DNA from: Streptomyces sp. BHT-5-2
GTDB lineage: Bacteria; Actinomycetota; Actinomycetes; Streptomycetales; Streptomycetaceae
DNA length: 64,000 nt
NCBI RefSeq assembly: GCF_019774615.1
Contig: NZ_CP081497.1
Span: 434,001 to 498,000 of the forward strand
Reading direction: 5' to 3'
In this document: in pieces, positions 24,993 through 35,992 of the stretch
Numbering within the stretch: position 1 is the stretch's first letter
Layout: every line of letters begins with the position of its first letter
The notes under the pieces: generated by a model
What the model was told of the DNA's origin: nothing
The model's database searches: none
The model's input: the letters and a program-made list of their open reading frames with translations, nothing else
Translations under genes and position numbers: made by a program

Positions 24993-26435
24993 TCAGAGGA
25001 TCGCGCCGGGGGTGTAGGCGGCGGCCTCGGGGTGCTGCTCGGCGATCTTCTCGATCCGGGCGACGACGGTGGCCACCTGGTCGGCGGCCGCGCCGGTGAA
25101 GGACAGCTTGTCCGCCATCAGCTCCGCCAGCTGCGCCTTGTCCAGCGGGATCCGGCTGTCCGCGGCCAGCTTGTCCAGCAGCTCGTTGCGCTCGGCGCCC
25201 TGCTCGCGCATGGCCAGCGCCGAGGCCACCGCGTTCTCCTTGATCGCCTCGTGTGCCTCCTCGCGGCCCACCCCGGCCCGCACCGCGCCCATCAGGACCT
25301 TGGTCGTGGCGAGGAAGGGCAGATAGCGGTCGAGTTCGCGGGCGACCACGGCCGGGAAGGCGCCGAACTCGTCGAGCACCGTCAGGAAGGTCTCCAGCAG
25401 GCCGTCCAGCGCGAAGAACGCGTCCGGCAGCGCGACCCGGCGGACCACGGAGCAGGAGACGTCGCCCTCGTTCCACTGGTCGCCGGCCAGCTCGCCGGTC
25501 ATCGAGGCGTAGCCGCGCAGGATCACCATCAGGCCGTTGACGCGCTCGCAGGAGCGGGTGTTCATCTTGTGCGGCATCGCCGAGGAGCCGACCTGGCCGG
25601 GCTTGAAGCCCTCGGTGACGAGTTCGTGCCCGGCCATCAGCCGGATCGTCTTCGCCAGCGAGGACGGCGCGGCGGCCAGCTGCACCAGCGAGGTCACCAC
25701 CTCGTAGTCCAGCGACCGCGGGTAGACCTGGCCGACGGAGGTGAACGCCTGCCCGAAGCCGAGGTGCGCGGCGATCCGCTGCTCCAGCTCGGCGAGCTTG
25801 GCGGCGTCCCCGCCGAGCAGGTCGAGCATGTCCTGGGCGGTGCCGACCGGGCCCTTGATGCCGCGCAGCGGGTAGCGGGAGAGGAGCTCCTCGACCCGCG
25901 CGAAGGCGACCAGCAGCTCGTCGGCGGCGGTCGCGAAGCGCTTGCCCAGGGTCGTGGCCTGCGCGGCGACGTTGTGCGAGCGGCCGGCCATGACCAGCTC
26001 GGAGTGCTGGGCGGCCAGCGAGCCCAGGCGGGCCAGCACCGCGACCGTGCGGTCCCGCACCAGCTCCAGCGACAGCCGCACCTGGAGCTGCTCGACGTTC
26101 TCGGTCAGATCGCGGGAGGTCATCCCCTTGTGGATCTGCTCGTGCCCGGCCAGGGCGTTGAACTCCTCGATCCGGGCCTTGACGTCGTGCCGGGTGATCT
26201 TCTCCCGCTCGGCGATCGAGGCCAGGTCCACGGTCTCCAGGACCCGCTCGTAGTCGGCGAGCGCCTGCTCGGGGACGGCCACCCCCAGGTCCTTCTGGGC
26301 GCGCAGCACCGCGAGCCACAGCTTCCGCTCCAGCTTGACCTTGTACTCGGGGGACCACAGCACGGCCAGCTCCGTGGAGGCGTAGCGGCCGGCCAGGACA
26401 TTGGGGATGCGAGGCTTCGCAGACACAGCAGTCAC
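24993..26435 (-). CDS. purB: Adenylosuccinate lyase
   Basis: 480 residues; cleaves adenylosuccinate to AMP and SAICAR to AICAR in purine synthesis. Fumarase/aspartase-superfamily signatures: KGMTSRDLTENVEQLQ, the catalytic-loop signature GSSAMPHKMNTRSCERV (about 286-302), and AGRSHNVAAQATTLGKRF. The long helical C-terminus is intact. GTG 26435 (VTAVSAKPRIPNVLAGRYAS) is the start; upstream codons are not homologous in character. It sits just upstream of mug. Confidence 0.96.
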   Translation of the reverse strand: MTAVSAKPRIPNVLAGRYASTELAVLWSPEYKVKLERKLWLAVLRAQKDLGVAVPEQALADYERVLETVDLASIAEREKITRHDVKARIEEFNALAGHEQIHKGMTSRDLTENVEQLQVRLSLELVRDRTVAVLARLGSLAAQHSELVMAGRSHNVAAQATTLGKRFATAADELLVAFARVEELLSRYPLRGIKGPVGTAQDMLDLLGGDAAKLAELEQRIAAHLGFGQAFTSVGQVYPRSLDYEVVTSLVQLAAAPSSLAKTIRLMAGHELVTEGFKPGQVGSSAMPHKMNTRSCERVNGLMVILRGYASMTGELAGDQWNEGDVSCSVVRRVALPDAFFALDGLLETFLTVLDEFGAFPAVVARELDRYLPFLATTKVLMGAVRAGVGREEAHEAIKENAVASALAMREQGAERNELLDKLAADSRIPLDKAQLAELMADKLSFTGAAADQVATVVARIEKIAEQHPEAAAYTPGAIL

Positions 26436-26571
26436 GTGGTCAGAGTCTACTGGGCGTTTGTGCAGGCCAGCGCCCCGGTCCCGGCTGTACGTTCCTACAG
26501 GCGCCGCGCCCCGGTGCGGGCCCCCACCGTACCGTTCGGTCACCGCGCCCTGCCCGGGGCGGCCCGTGCCG

Positions 26572-26727
26572 TCACTTCTCGTCGTCCTCCGCCCGGCGCT
26601 CGCCCTCCGCCTGGGAGGGCTGGGTGCGCATCGTCGCGGGGTGCCGGACCTCCTTCGGGTCCAGGTCCTCCTCCAGGCGCTCGCCCTCGGCCTGGGAGGG
26701 GGTGGTGTACTCGTCGTACTGACTCAT
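26572..26727 (-). CDS. Small acidic protein with duplicated PSQAEGER motif
   Basis: 51 residues: MSQYDEYTT, then PSQAEGERLEEDLDPKEV, a short linker, and PSQAEGERRAEDDEK. The eight-residue PSQAEGER unit occurs twice, 28 residues apart, in otherwise charged, probably disordered sequence. ATG 26727 has GGAGGCGGCC upstream. I recall similar PSQAEGD/E motifs in other small Streptomyces proteins but know no function. It stands alone between purB and the UvrA-like gene, both on the minus strand. Confidence 0.8.
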   Translation of the reverse strand: MSQYDEYTTPSQAEGERLEEDLDPKEVRHPATMRTQPSQAEGERRAEDDEK

Positions 26728-26852
26728 GGCCGCCTCCGTGCAGTCGGAACGTATCCGGACAAAACGAGCGTAACGCCTGGTCCGGCCCGCGGCCCGGGTC
26801 GATCCCGCGTACGGGGGCGCAGCCCTCGGGCCCGCCCGTCGTGCGCTCGGGC

Positions 26853-26897
26853 CGCGACGCCCCGACGGCGCGCACGGCACGGTGTCGGGGCGTCGCG
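26853..26897 (-). terminator. Hairpin downstream of the UvrA-like gene
   Basis: CGCGACGCCCCGAC (26853-26866) pairs perfectly with 26884-26897 around a 17-base loop, 22 bp beyond the stop of the UvrA-like gene. It is probably its terminator. Confidence 0.7.
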
Positions 26898-26918
26898 ACG
26901 GGCATGCCGCCTGCTGGG

Positions 26919-29348
<2,430 letters not shown>

Positions 29349-29508
29349 GGTGTCTCCCTCTGCGAGGCGGGGCCGCCTGCGCGGATCGCTGTGTCGTGCG
29401 GAATCGCTGTGTCGTGGTGAGTACGGCGTGCGGGGCGTGGGGATGGAGGGGGCGAAGGGGATGCCGGGACGGCCGCCCAGGACGCCGGGGCGGCGGCCGC
29501 CGGGCGGC

Positions 29509-29919
29509 TCAGCGGATCTCGTTGATGCGGATCAGGTTGCCCGCGGGGTCACGGAACGCGCAGTCGCGCACCCCGTACGGCTGCTCGGTCGGTTCCTGGA
29601 CGACCTCGGCGTCGCCGGCCTGCAGCCGCTCGAAGGTCCCGTCGAGGTCCTTGGTCGCCAGGACGATGATGCCGTAGGTGCCCTTGGCCATCATCTCCGT
29701 GATGGTGCGGCGCTCGTCGTCGGTGACGCCGGGGTCGGCGGCCGGCGGGTGCAGCACGATGGCGGTGTCGGGCTGGCCGGCGGGGCCGACGGTGATCCAG
29801 CGCATGGTGCCGCCGCCGACGTCCTGGCGGACCTCGAAGCCGAGGGTGTCGCGGTAGAAGGCGAGGGACGCCTCGGGGTCGTCGTGCGGGAGGAAACTGG
29901 CGTGAATGGTGATGTCCAT
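29509..29919 (-). CDS. VOC-family (glyoxalase/bleomycin-resistance-like) protein
   Basis: 136 residues, two VOC modules: ITIHASFLPHDDPEASLAFY and RDTLGFEVRQDVGGGTMRWI in the first, TYGIIVLATKDLDGTFERLQ and CAFRDPAGNLIRINEIR in the second. His6, and Glu134 in the terminal RINEIR, match usual metal-ligand positions. The AraC-type regulator ends only 10 bp upstream of its start on the same strand, so the two form an operon. The substrate is not assigned. Confidence 0.88.
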   Translation of the reverse strand: MDITIHASFLPHDDPEASLAFYRDTLGFEVRQDVGGGTMRWITVGPAGQPDTAIVLHPPAADPGVTDDERRTITEMMAKGTYGIIVLATKDLDGTFERLQAGDAEVVQEPTEQPYGVRDCAFRDPAGNLIRINEIR

Positions 29920-29929
29920 GGCGCTCAGG

Positions 29930-30373
29930 CTAGGTCCGGCCGTCGCCCCGCGCTTCTCGATTCCTGATCGGTCTGGTGACCTGCTTCGCCACGCACGGCG
30001 GCGGCTCCTGCGCGGTGGTCGCCGCCTCGCGCCGGTAGGCGCCGGGCGGCACCCCGACGAGTTCGGTGAAGCGGGTGCTGAACGTGCCCAGCGACGCGCA
30101 GCCGACCGCGAAACAGACCTCGGTGACGCTGAGGTCGCCGCGGCGCAGCAGTGCCATCGCGCGCTCGATGCGCCGCGTCATGAGGTAGGAGTACGGCGAC
30201 TCCCCGTAGGCGATCCGGAACTGGCGGCTGAGGTGCCCGGCGGACATGTTCACGCCGCGGGCGAGCGCCTCGACGTCCAGTGGCTGCGCGTACTCCCGGT
30301 CGATCCGGTCGCGGACGCGGCGCAGCAGCGCGAGGTCGCGCAGGCGCTGGGACGCGGTGGGTCTGCTGGTCAC
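29930..30373 (-). CDS. AraC-family transcriptional regulator (short)
   Basis: 147 residues, essentially only the double-HTH DNA-binding domain: DREYAQPLDVEALARGVNMS, GHLSRQFRIAYGESPYSYL, then RRGDLSVTEVCFAVGCASLG and FSTRFTELVGVPPGAYRRE. No N-terminal effector domain is present, so activity may depend on level or on the partner VOC protein 10 bp downstream. GTG start at 30373. This AraC-VOC pairing is common in actinobacteria. The C-terminal tail is Arg-rich. Confidence 0.9.
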   Translation of the reverse strand: MTSRPTASQRLRDLALLRRVRDRIDREYAQPLDVEALARGVNMSAGHLSRQFRIAYGESPYSYLMTRRIERAMALLRRGDLSVTEVCFAVGCASLGTFSTRFTELVGVPPGAYRREAATTAQEPPPCVAKQVTRPIRNREARGDGRT

Positions 30374-30443
30374 GTTCGTGATCGTGCCACGCCGCGGCGG
30401 GGTTTCCCAGGCGGTGCCGGGCGGACGGCCGGGCCGTCCCCGC

Positions 30444-31310
30444 TCAGGACGCCGCCACCCGCCGCCAGCCCGTCACCGGGCCCGGGTCCGTGTGGTCCGC
30501 GGGCGCTATCCAGAAGGCCCGGCCCTGCTCGGCGTCGAACTGGGCGCCCGCGCGGCCGTCGCCCGAGGAGCGGCCGGTGAGCCGGCGGCCGATCCACGGC
30601 ACCAGGTGCTCGCGGGCGAACCGCAGATCGGCGGTGCGGCGGGCCGTCCAGCGGGGCGGGGCCGCGGGCGGCAGCGGCGCCTCCCAGTCCGCGGCGGCGG
30701 GCAGCCCCAGGGCCTGCCAGACGGCCTCGGCGACCCGGCGGTGCCCCTCGGCGTTGAGGTGCAGCCGGTCCTCGGCCCACATCCGCGGATCGGCCAGTGC
30801 CTCGGATCCGAAGAGGTCCACGACCAGGGCGCCGTGCCGGGCGGCCAGCTCGTCGATCCGTGCGAAGAGCTGCTCCATGCGCGGACGGAAGCGCTCCAGG
30901 ACCGGCCCGCGGCGCCCCGGGCTGCGCATCAGCACCAGCTGCCCGCCGCCGCGCGCCAGCAGGTCCGCGCAGTCCGCGAGCCGCGCGCACACCCGGTCCA
31001 CGTCGCACTTGGGGCGCAGCACGTCGTTCAGTCCGCCGACGAGCGTCACCAGGTCCGCGCCCATCGAGGCGGCCGGGCCGCACTGCTCGTCGGCGATCTG
31101 GTCGACGAGCTTGCCGCGCACGGCGAGGTTGGCGTACCGGAAGCCGGGTGAGGGGGTCCCGTCGCCCGCCGGCCGGGAGAGGCCGGCGAGCCGGGCGGCG
31201 AGCAGGTCCGCCCAGCCCCGGTAGGAGCCGTCCGGGAGGGCGTCCGACATGCCCTCGGTGAAGCTGTCGCCCACCGCGACAAAACTCGTGTATGGCGCAT
31301 TGGTCTCCAT
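30444..31310 (-). CDS. SGNH/GDSL-family hydrolase
   Basis: 288 residues with SGNH blocks: GDSFTEG (block I, nucleophile Ser at about 16), a Gly in NLAVRGKLVDQI (block II), GGLNDVL (block III, Asn) and DRLHLNAEGH (block V, Asp and His). It is an intracellular esterase/lipase-like enzyme; no signal peptide is seen. It is divergent from the TetR gene with 88 bp between starts. The substrate cannot be assigned. Confidence 0.92.
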   Translation of the reverse strand: METNAPYTSFVAVGDSFTEGMSDALPDGSYRGWADLLAARLAGLSRPAGDGTPSPGFRYANLAVRGKLVDQIADEQCGPAASMGADLVTLVGGLNDVLRPKCDVDRVCARLADCADLLARGGGQLVLMRSPGRRGPVLERFRPRMEQLFARIDELAARHGALVVDLFGSEALADPRMWAEDRLHLNAEGHRRVAEAVWQALGLPAAADWEAPLPPAAPPRWTARRTADLRFAREHLVPWIGRRLTGRSSGDGRAGAQFDAEQGRAFWIAPADHTDPGPVTGWRRVAAS

Positions 31311-31398
31311 GGCGCGGTGATCCTATCCCGCGGTGTACGGTCGACAGCGGCCGGAGTACGGGCCACGGAGGGCACGGAAGGACAGAGGTGGGCGAGGG

Positions 31399-32022
31399 AT
31401 GAGTCCTCGGCGGGGTGCGGACCCGGAGGCGGCGACGTTCACCGAACGGGCCCGCCGGCAGCAGCTGATCGACTGCACCGTCGACCTGATCTCCACCCGC
31501 GGCTACCCGTCGACGTCGCTGTCCGCGATCGCCGAGCGGGCCGGCGTCTCCAAGGCCGCGGTGCTCTACCACTTCTCGTCGAAGGACAACCTCACCCAGG
31601 CCGCGCTGACCCAGGTGCTGGAGCAGTTCGGCGACCATGTCCGCGAGCGGGTCGAGGCGGCCCCGGACCCGCTGGCCGCGCTCGTCGCCTACGTCCACGC
31701 GATGATCGGCTACCAGCGGGACCACCGCCGCCAGGTCCGGGTGATCACCGAGATGCTGCTCGACGACCACGGCGGCACCCGCCTGAAGTCGCCCGGCTCG
31801 CACGACACCTACGCCCGCTGGCAGTTCCTCGCCGCACTCCTGACGGAGGGTCAGCGGGCCGGTGTGCTGCGGGAGTTCGACCCGCGCACGATGTCGCTGG
31901 CGATCGGCGGCGCGATCGACGGGGTGATCGGGCACTGGCTCGCCCACCCCGATCTCGATCTGGACGCCGCCGCCGCCGAGTTGGAGACCTTCACGCTCAA
32001 CGCCGTGGCGCGCCGGGACTGA
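31399..32022 (+). CDS. TetR-family transcriptional regulator
   Basis: 207 residues. The HTH (about 15-62: RRQQLIDCTVDLISTRGYPS, AIAERAGVSKAAVLYHFSSK) is followed by a helical ligand domain (VHAMIGYQRDHRRQVRVITE, MSLAIGGAIDGVIGHWLAHP). ATG 31399 follows GAGG-rich sequence. Its 3' end overlaps the converging flavin monooxygenase gene by 26 bp. The double palindrome before the monooxygenase gene (33309-33344) is the likely binding site; this pairing is inference. Confidence 0.92.
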   Translation: MSPRRGADPEAATFTERARRQQLIDCTVDLISTRGYPSTSLSAIAERAGVSKAAVLYHFSSKDNLTQAALTQVLEQFGDHVRERVEAAPDPLAALVAYVHAMIGYQRDHRRQVRVITEMLLDDHGGTRLKSPGSHDTYARWQFLAALLTEGQRAGVLREFDPRTMSLAIGGAIDGVIGHWLAHPDLDLDAAAAELETFTLNAVARRD

Positions 32023-33238
32023 CCCGGGCGAAGTCCGGCGTCGGCTCCGGCCGGATGCCGATGCCGCCGAGATAGCCGGTGACGGTCCGCAGCGCGGGCA
32101 CGCTCCGCAGCAGCTTCATCGGCACCGGCAGCCGGTCGCCGCGCAGGGTGCCGTCCAGCGCGGAGCGGATCATGGCGTGCTCGCTCTCCTGCGACTTCTG
32201 CACCACCACCATCGGCCACTCCCGCCGCCGCTGCACCCGCGCCAGGTCGTCGCTGCCGACCGTCCCGCGGCGCAGCGGGCCGGCCAGGATGCGGGCGGCG
32301 GCCACCGCGTCCTGGAGGGCGAGGTTCACGCCGACCCCGCCGACCGGCGACATGGTGTGCGCGGCGTCGCCTAGGCAGAGCAGGCCGGGCCGGTGCCAGC
32401 GCCGCAGCCGCCCGAACGTCACCTCCAGCAGCTTGACGTCGTCCCAGGAGCCGATGGTGGCGGTGACCTCGTCGTCCCAGTGGAACAGCGCGCCCAGCCG
32501 GTCCCGCAGCCACTGGATGTCATGGCGGCGCATCGCGGCGTCCTGACCCTTGCCGATCAGGTAGGACGTCTGGAAGTAGCTGCCGCGGTCCATGGTGACC
32601 GCGGCCTGGCCGCCGCCGAACCGGCCGAAGACCCGGCTCTCCTTGAGAGCGTCGGCCGGGGCGTCGACCCGGATCTGCCAGACGTCCATCGGGACGTCGA
32701 AGTACCGCTGGCGCATCCCGGCCAGCTCCCGGATCAGTGAGTCCCGGCCGTCGCAGGCGAACGTCACGTCCGCGGCCAGTTCTCCGGGCTCGCCGTGCTC
32801 GTCGACGTAGCGCACCCCGGTCACGCGGCCGCCGTCGGTGCGCAGCCCGGTGGCCCGGCTGCGCATCCGCAGGGTGAACGAGGGTTCCTTCGCCGCGGCG
32901 CGGGCGATCAGGTCGAGGAAGTCCCACTGCGGGACCATCGCGAAGTACTTGTGCCGGCCGGGGATGCGGCGCATGTCGGCCAGCACCACGGTGGTGTCGC
33001 CGATCTGGACCCGCATCTCCTCCAGCTTCGGGAACGGCAGCAGCGCGAACTCCGCGCCGAGGCCGAGGTCGTCGAGCAGGTTCAGGGTGGACGGGTGGAC
33101 GGTGTCGCCACGGAAGTCGCGCAGGAAGTCCCCGTGCTTCTCCAGGACGGTCACCTCGATGCCGGCCCGGGCCAGCAGGAGCCCGAGCATCATGCCGGCC
33201 GGGCCGCCGCCCACCACGCAGCATGTCGTGCGGTTCAT
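31997..33238 (-). CDS. FAD-dependent aromatic monooxygenase-type oxidoreductase
   Basis: 413 residues of the PHBH/UbiH class. The dinucleotide fold is CCVVGGGPAGMMLGLLLARA (about 6-25), the DG motif is VTFACDGRDSLIRELAG, and the second FAD motif is GLLCLGDAAHTMSPVGGVGV. Such enzymes hydroxylate aromatic substrates with NAD(P)H and oxygen. ATG 33238 has a G-rich upstream. The regulatory region has a near-ideal TetR operator. The adjacent convergent TetR gene suggests an inducible detoxification or modification module. Confidence 0.92.
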   Translation of the reverse strand: MNRTTCCVVGGGPAGMMLGLLLARAGIEVTVLEKHGDFLRDFRGDTVHPSTLNLLDDLGLGAEFALLPFPKLEEMRVQIGDTTVVLADMRRIPGRHKYFAMVPQWDFLDLIARAAAKEPSFTLRMRSRATGLRTDGGRVTGVRYVDEHGEPGELAADVTFACDGRDSLIRELAGMRQRYFDVPMDVWQIRVDAPADALKESRVFGRFGGGQAAVTMDRGSYFQTSYLIGKGQDAAMRRHDIQWLRDRLGALFHWDDEVTATIGSWDDVKLLEVTFGRLRRWHRPGLLCLGDAAHTMSPVGGVGVNLALQDAVAAARILAGPLRRGTVGSDDLARVQRRREWPMVVVQKSQESEHAMIRSALDGTLRGDRLPVPMKLLRSVPALRTVTGYLGGIGIRPEPTPDFARVSPGAPRR

Positions 33239-33308
33239 GGGTGTTCCCCCTCGTCGCGTGCGCGTACGGATGCATGACCGGGCGCCGCGGTGCCGCGTAC
33301 GGACGCGG

Positions 33309-33344
33309 CTGACCGATCGGTTAGTAATCTAACCGATCGGTCAG
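33309..33344. promoter_or_regulatory. Double TetR-type operator before the FAD monooxygenase gene
   Basis: CTGACCGATCGGTTAG (33309-33324) and its exact complement CTAACCGATCGGTCAG (33329-33344) flank TAAT. Each arm contains the 10-bp palindrome ACCGATCGGT, with centres exactly 20 bp (two helical turns) apart, about 70 bp upstream of the gene start. It also lies just beyond the stop of the upstream CNNM gene, so it could be read as a terminator, but the nested palindromes fit an operator better. Confidence 0.8.
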
Positions 33345-33366
33345 TGAAGGGTGTCGCGGGGTGGGG

Positions 33367-34386
33367 TCAGGCCGTCGGCTGCTGCAGCACCAGCTCCCGC
33401 AGCACGTCCTCCATGGTCACCAGCCCGGCCAGCCGGCCGTCGTCACCGATCACCGCGGCCAGGTGCGTCCGGGAGCCGCGCATCGCGGTCAGCACGTCGT
33501 CCAGCGGGGTCGCCGCCCGCACCCGGGCGATCGGGCGCAGCGCCGACACCGGGAACGGCGTGGTCCGCGGGGCCGCGTCCAGGGCGTCCTTGACGTGCAG
33601 ATATCCCAGGATGCGCCGGGTGTCGTCGACGACCGGGAACCGCGAGAACCCCGACTCGGCGGCCAGGTGCTCCAGCTCCTCGGGCGTGGCCCCGATGCGG
33701 GCCGAGACCACCTCGTCCACCGGCAGCACCACGTCCCGCACCGGGCGGCGGCCCAGCTCCAGGGCGTCCCGGAGCCGCTCCTGGGCCCGCTCGTCGAGCA
33801 GCCCGGCGGCCCGCGAGTCCTCGACGAGCCGGGCCAGCTGGTCGTCCGAGAAGGTGGCCGCCACCTCGTCCCTGACCTCCACCCGCAGCAGCCTGAGCAG
33901 CCCGTTGGCCAGCGCGTTGACCGCGAAGATCACCGGGCGCAGGGCCCGGGTCAGCGCCACCAGCGGCGGGCCCAGGAGCAGCGCGGTGCGGACCGGCTCG
34001 GCCAGCGCCACGTTCTTCGGGACCATCTCGCCGAAGAGCATGTGGAGGTAGGTCGCCACGGCCAGCGCGATCACGAACGAGATCGGGTGGATCAGCGCGG
34101 ACGGGATCCCCACCGCGTCGAACGCCGGCGAGAGCAGGTGCGCGATGGCCGGCTCGGCGACCGCGCCCAGCACCAGCGTGCACAGCGTGATGCCCAGCTG
34201 CGCCGCGGCCAGCAGCGCGGAGACGTGCTGCAGGCCCCACAGCACGCTGTCCGCCCGTCGGTTCCCGGCCTCCGCGTACGGCTCGACCTGGCTGCGGCGC
34301 ACCGAGATCAGCGCGAACTCGGCGCCCACGAAGAAGGCGTTGACGACCAGGGTCAGCAGCCCCACGAACAACTGGAGCGCGGTCAT
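33367..34386 (-). CDS. CNNM/CBS-domain membrane protein (hemolysin/CorC family), shorter
   Basis: 339 residues. The CNNM (DUF21) domain has three or four membrane segments (LQLFVGLLTLVVNAFFVGAE, AALLAAAQLGITLCTLVLGA, ALIHPISFVIALAVATYLHM) and the conserved LFGEMVPKNVALA. Two CBS domains follow (about 205-330, VLPVDEVVSARIGATPEELE, GRLAGLVTMEDVLRELVLQ). It lacks the CorC_HlyC C-terminal domain present in its partner. Family members move or sense divalent cations such as Mg2+/Co2+. ATGA overlap with the upstream paralogue shows a two-gene operon. Confidence 0.92.
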   Translation of the reverse strand: MTALQLFVGLLTLVVNAFFVGAEFALISVRRSQVEPYAEAGNRRADSVLWGLQHVSALLAAAQLGITLCTLVLGAVAEPAIAHLLSPAFDAVGIPSALIHPISFVIALAVATYLHMLFGEMVPKNVALAEPVRTALLLGPPLVALTRALRPVIFAVNALANGLLRLLRVEVRDEVAATFSDDQLARLVEDSRAAGLLDERAQERLRDALELGRRPVRDVVLPVDEVVSARIGATPEELEHLAAESGFSRFPVVDDTRRILGYLHVKDALDAAPRTTPFPVSALRPIARVRAATPLDDVLTAMRGSRTHLAAVIGDDGRLAGLVTMEDVLRELVLQQPTA

Positions 34387-35720
34387 CGGCCGGCCTCCTC
34401 GCTGCCGGCGCCGCCGGACGCGGGCGCGTGCAGCAGCACCCGCGCCGCACGGTGGCCGGCGGCGTCCAGCACGTCCATCGTCCAGCCCGCCACCTCCACG
34501 GTGTCGCCGGGCTGCGGGATCCGGCCCAGCTCGGTGGCGATCAGGCCGGCGAGGGTCTCGTACGGGCCCTCCGGCAGCCGCAGCCCGATCCGGGCCAACT
34601 GGTCGGTGCGGGCGGCGCCGTCGGCCTGGTAGACCGCCCGCCCGTCGGCGTCGGTGCCGGCCGGCGCCAGATCCGGGGTCTCCAGCGGGTCGTGCTCGTC
34701 GCGGACCTCGCCGACCACCTCCTCGACGATGTCCTCCAGGGTGGCGACGCCGGCCGTGCCGCCGTACTCGTCGATGACCACGGCCATCGTCCGCCGGCCG
34801 GAGAGCCGGTCCAGCAGCCGGTCCACGGTCAGCGTCTCGGGCACCAGCAGCGGCTCGCGCAGCAGCTCGGAGACCGGGTGCCGGGGCCGCAGATGGGCGG
34901 GGACGGCCAGTACGTCCTTGATGTGGGCGACTCCGACGACGCTGTCGAGACTGCCGCGGTAGACGGGGAAGCGGGACAGTCCGGTGGCCCGGGTCGCGTT
35001 GGCGACGTCCTCGGCCGTGGACTGCACCTCCAGCGCCACCACCTGCACCCGCGGGGTCATCACGTTCTCCGCGGTCAGATCGGCGAGGTTGAGGGTCCGG
35101 ACGAACAGCTCGGCGGTGTCCGCCTCCAGGGCGCCCGCCTTGGCCGAGTGCCGGGCCAGCGCCACCAGCTCCTGCGGGCCGCGCGCGGACGCCAGCTCCT
35201 CGGCCGGTTCCAGGCCCAGCCGGCGCACGGTCCGGTTGGCGGTGTTGTTGAGGTGGGTGATCAGCGGTTTGAAGGCGGCGCTGAAGGCGCGCTGGGCGGT
35301 GGCCACGCGCTTGGCGATGGTCAGCGGGCTGGAGATCGCCCAGTTCTTGGGGACCAGTTCGCCGACGACCATCAGGACCACCGTGGACAGCGCGGTCCCC
35401 AGGACCAGCGCCACCGAGTCCGCGGCGGACCGCGACAGCCCGATCGCGGTCAGCGGACCGGCCAGCAGGGTCGCGATCGCCGGCTTGGCGAGCATGCCGA
35501 TGATCAGGCCCGTCACGGTGATGCCGAGCTGGGCGCCGGACAGCTGGAAGGTCAGCGAGCGGACCGCCTTGAGGGCGCTGTCCGCACCGCGCTCGCCGCG
35601 GGCGGCGGCGCGCTCCAGATCACCGCGCTCCACCGTCGTCAGCGAGAACTCCGCCGCGACGAAGACGCCGCACGCCAGGGTCAGCAGGAGCGCCACGGCC
35701 AGCAGGAGCAGGTCGGTCAT
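34383..35720 (-). CDS. CNNM/CBS/CorC_HlyC membrane protein, full length
   Basis: 445 residues. The N-terminal CNNM domain has several membrane helices (LLLLAVALLLTLACGVFVAA, ALVLGTALSTVVLMVVGELV). Two CBS domains follow (VMTPRVQVVALEVQSTAEDV; MAVVIDEYGGTAGVATLEDI), then a CorC_HlyC domain (about 350-435) with YETLAGLIATELGRIPQPGD. It is a probable divalent-cation efflux or sensing protein of the plasma membrane. ATG 35720 follows GGAGGTGA. It is first gene of the pair, and the two may form a heterodimer, as adjacent paralogues often do; this is inference. Confidence 0.93.
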   Translation of the reverse strand: MTDLLLLAVALLLTLACGVFVAAEFSLTTVERGDLERAAARGERGADSALKAVRSLTFQLSGAQLGITVTGLIIGMLAKPAIATLLAGPLTAIGLSRSAADSVALVLGTALSTVVLMVVGELVPKNWAISSPLTIAKRVATAQRAFSAAFKPLITHLNNTANRTVRRLGLEPAEELASARGPQELVALARHSAKAGALEADTAELFVRTLNLADLTAENVMTPRVQVVALEVQSTAEDVANATRATGLSRFPVYRGSLDSVVGVAHIKDVLAVPAHLRPRHPVSELLREPLLVPETLTVDRLLDRLSGRRTMAVVIDEYGGTAGVATLEDIVEEVVGEVRDEHDPLETPDLAPAGTDADGRAVYQADGAARTDQLARIGLRLPEGPYETLAGLIATELGRIPQPGDTVEVAGWTMDVLDAAGHRAARVLLHAPASGGAGSEEAGR

Positions 35721-35943
35721 CGGGTCACCTCCGTCCCATGGTCGGACACGTTCGGGAGGTTCGCGCCCCGTCGCAGGGACGCACGACGACTGGGAGGCTC
35801 GGCCATGGCCGACGCTCACACACCTTTCGCAGGGGAGGGGCCCCGGGAGTCCGTCGTCCCGGGAACCCCATGGTAAAGGATCGGCAAAGTCGATGGGGTG
35901 GCGCTCGGTGGGACGAAGCGAGCGGGGACGCGCAGGAAGCGGC

Positions 35944-35974
35944 GGAGCCCGCCCCAGGCCGCGGGGCGGGCTCC
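35944..35974 (-). terminator. Hairpin after the GNAT pseudogene
   Basis: GGAGCCCGCCCC (35944-35955) and its exact complement (35963-35974) around 7 bases, 19 bp past the stop of the GNAT remnant on the minus strand. Confidence 0.7.
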
Positions 35975-35992
35975 TCGACGACGGCACGGCGC

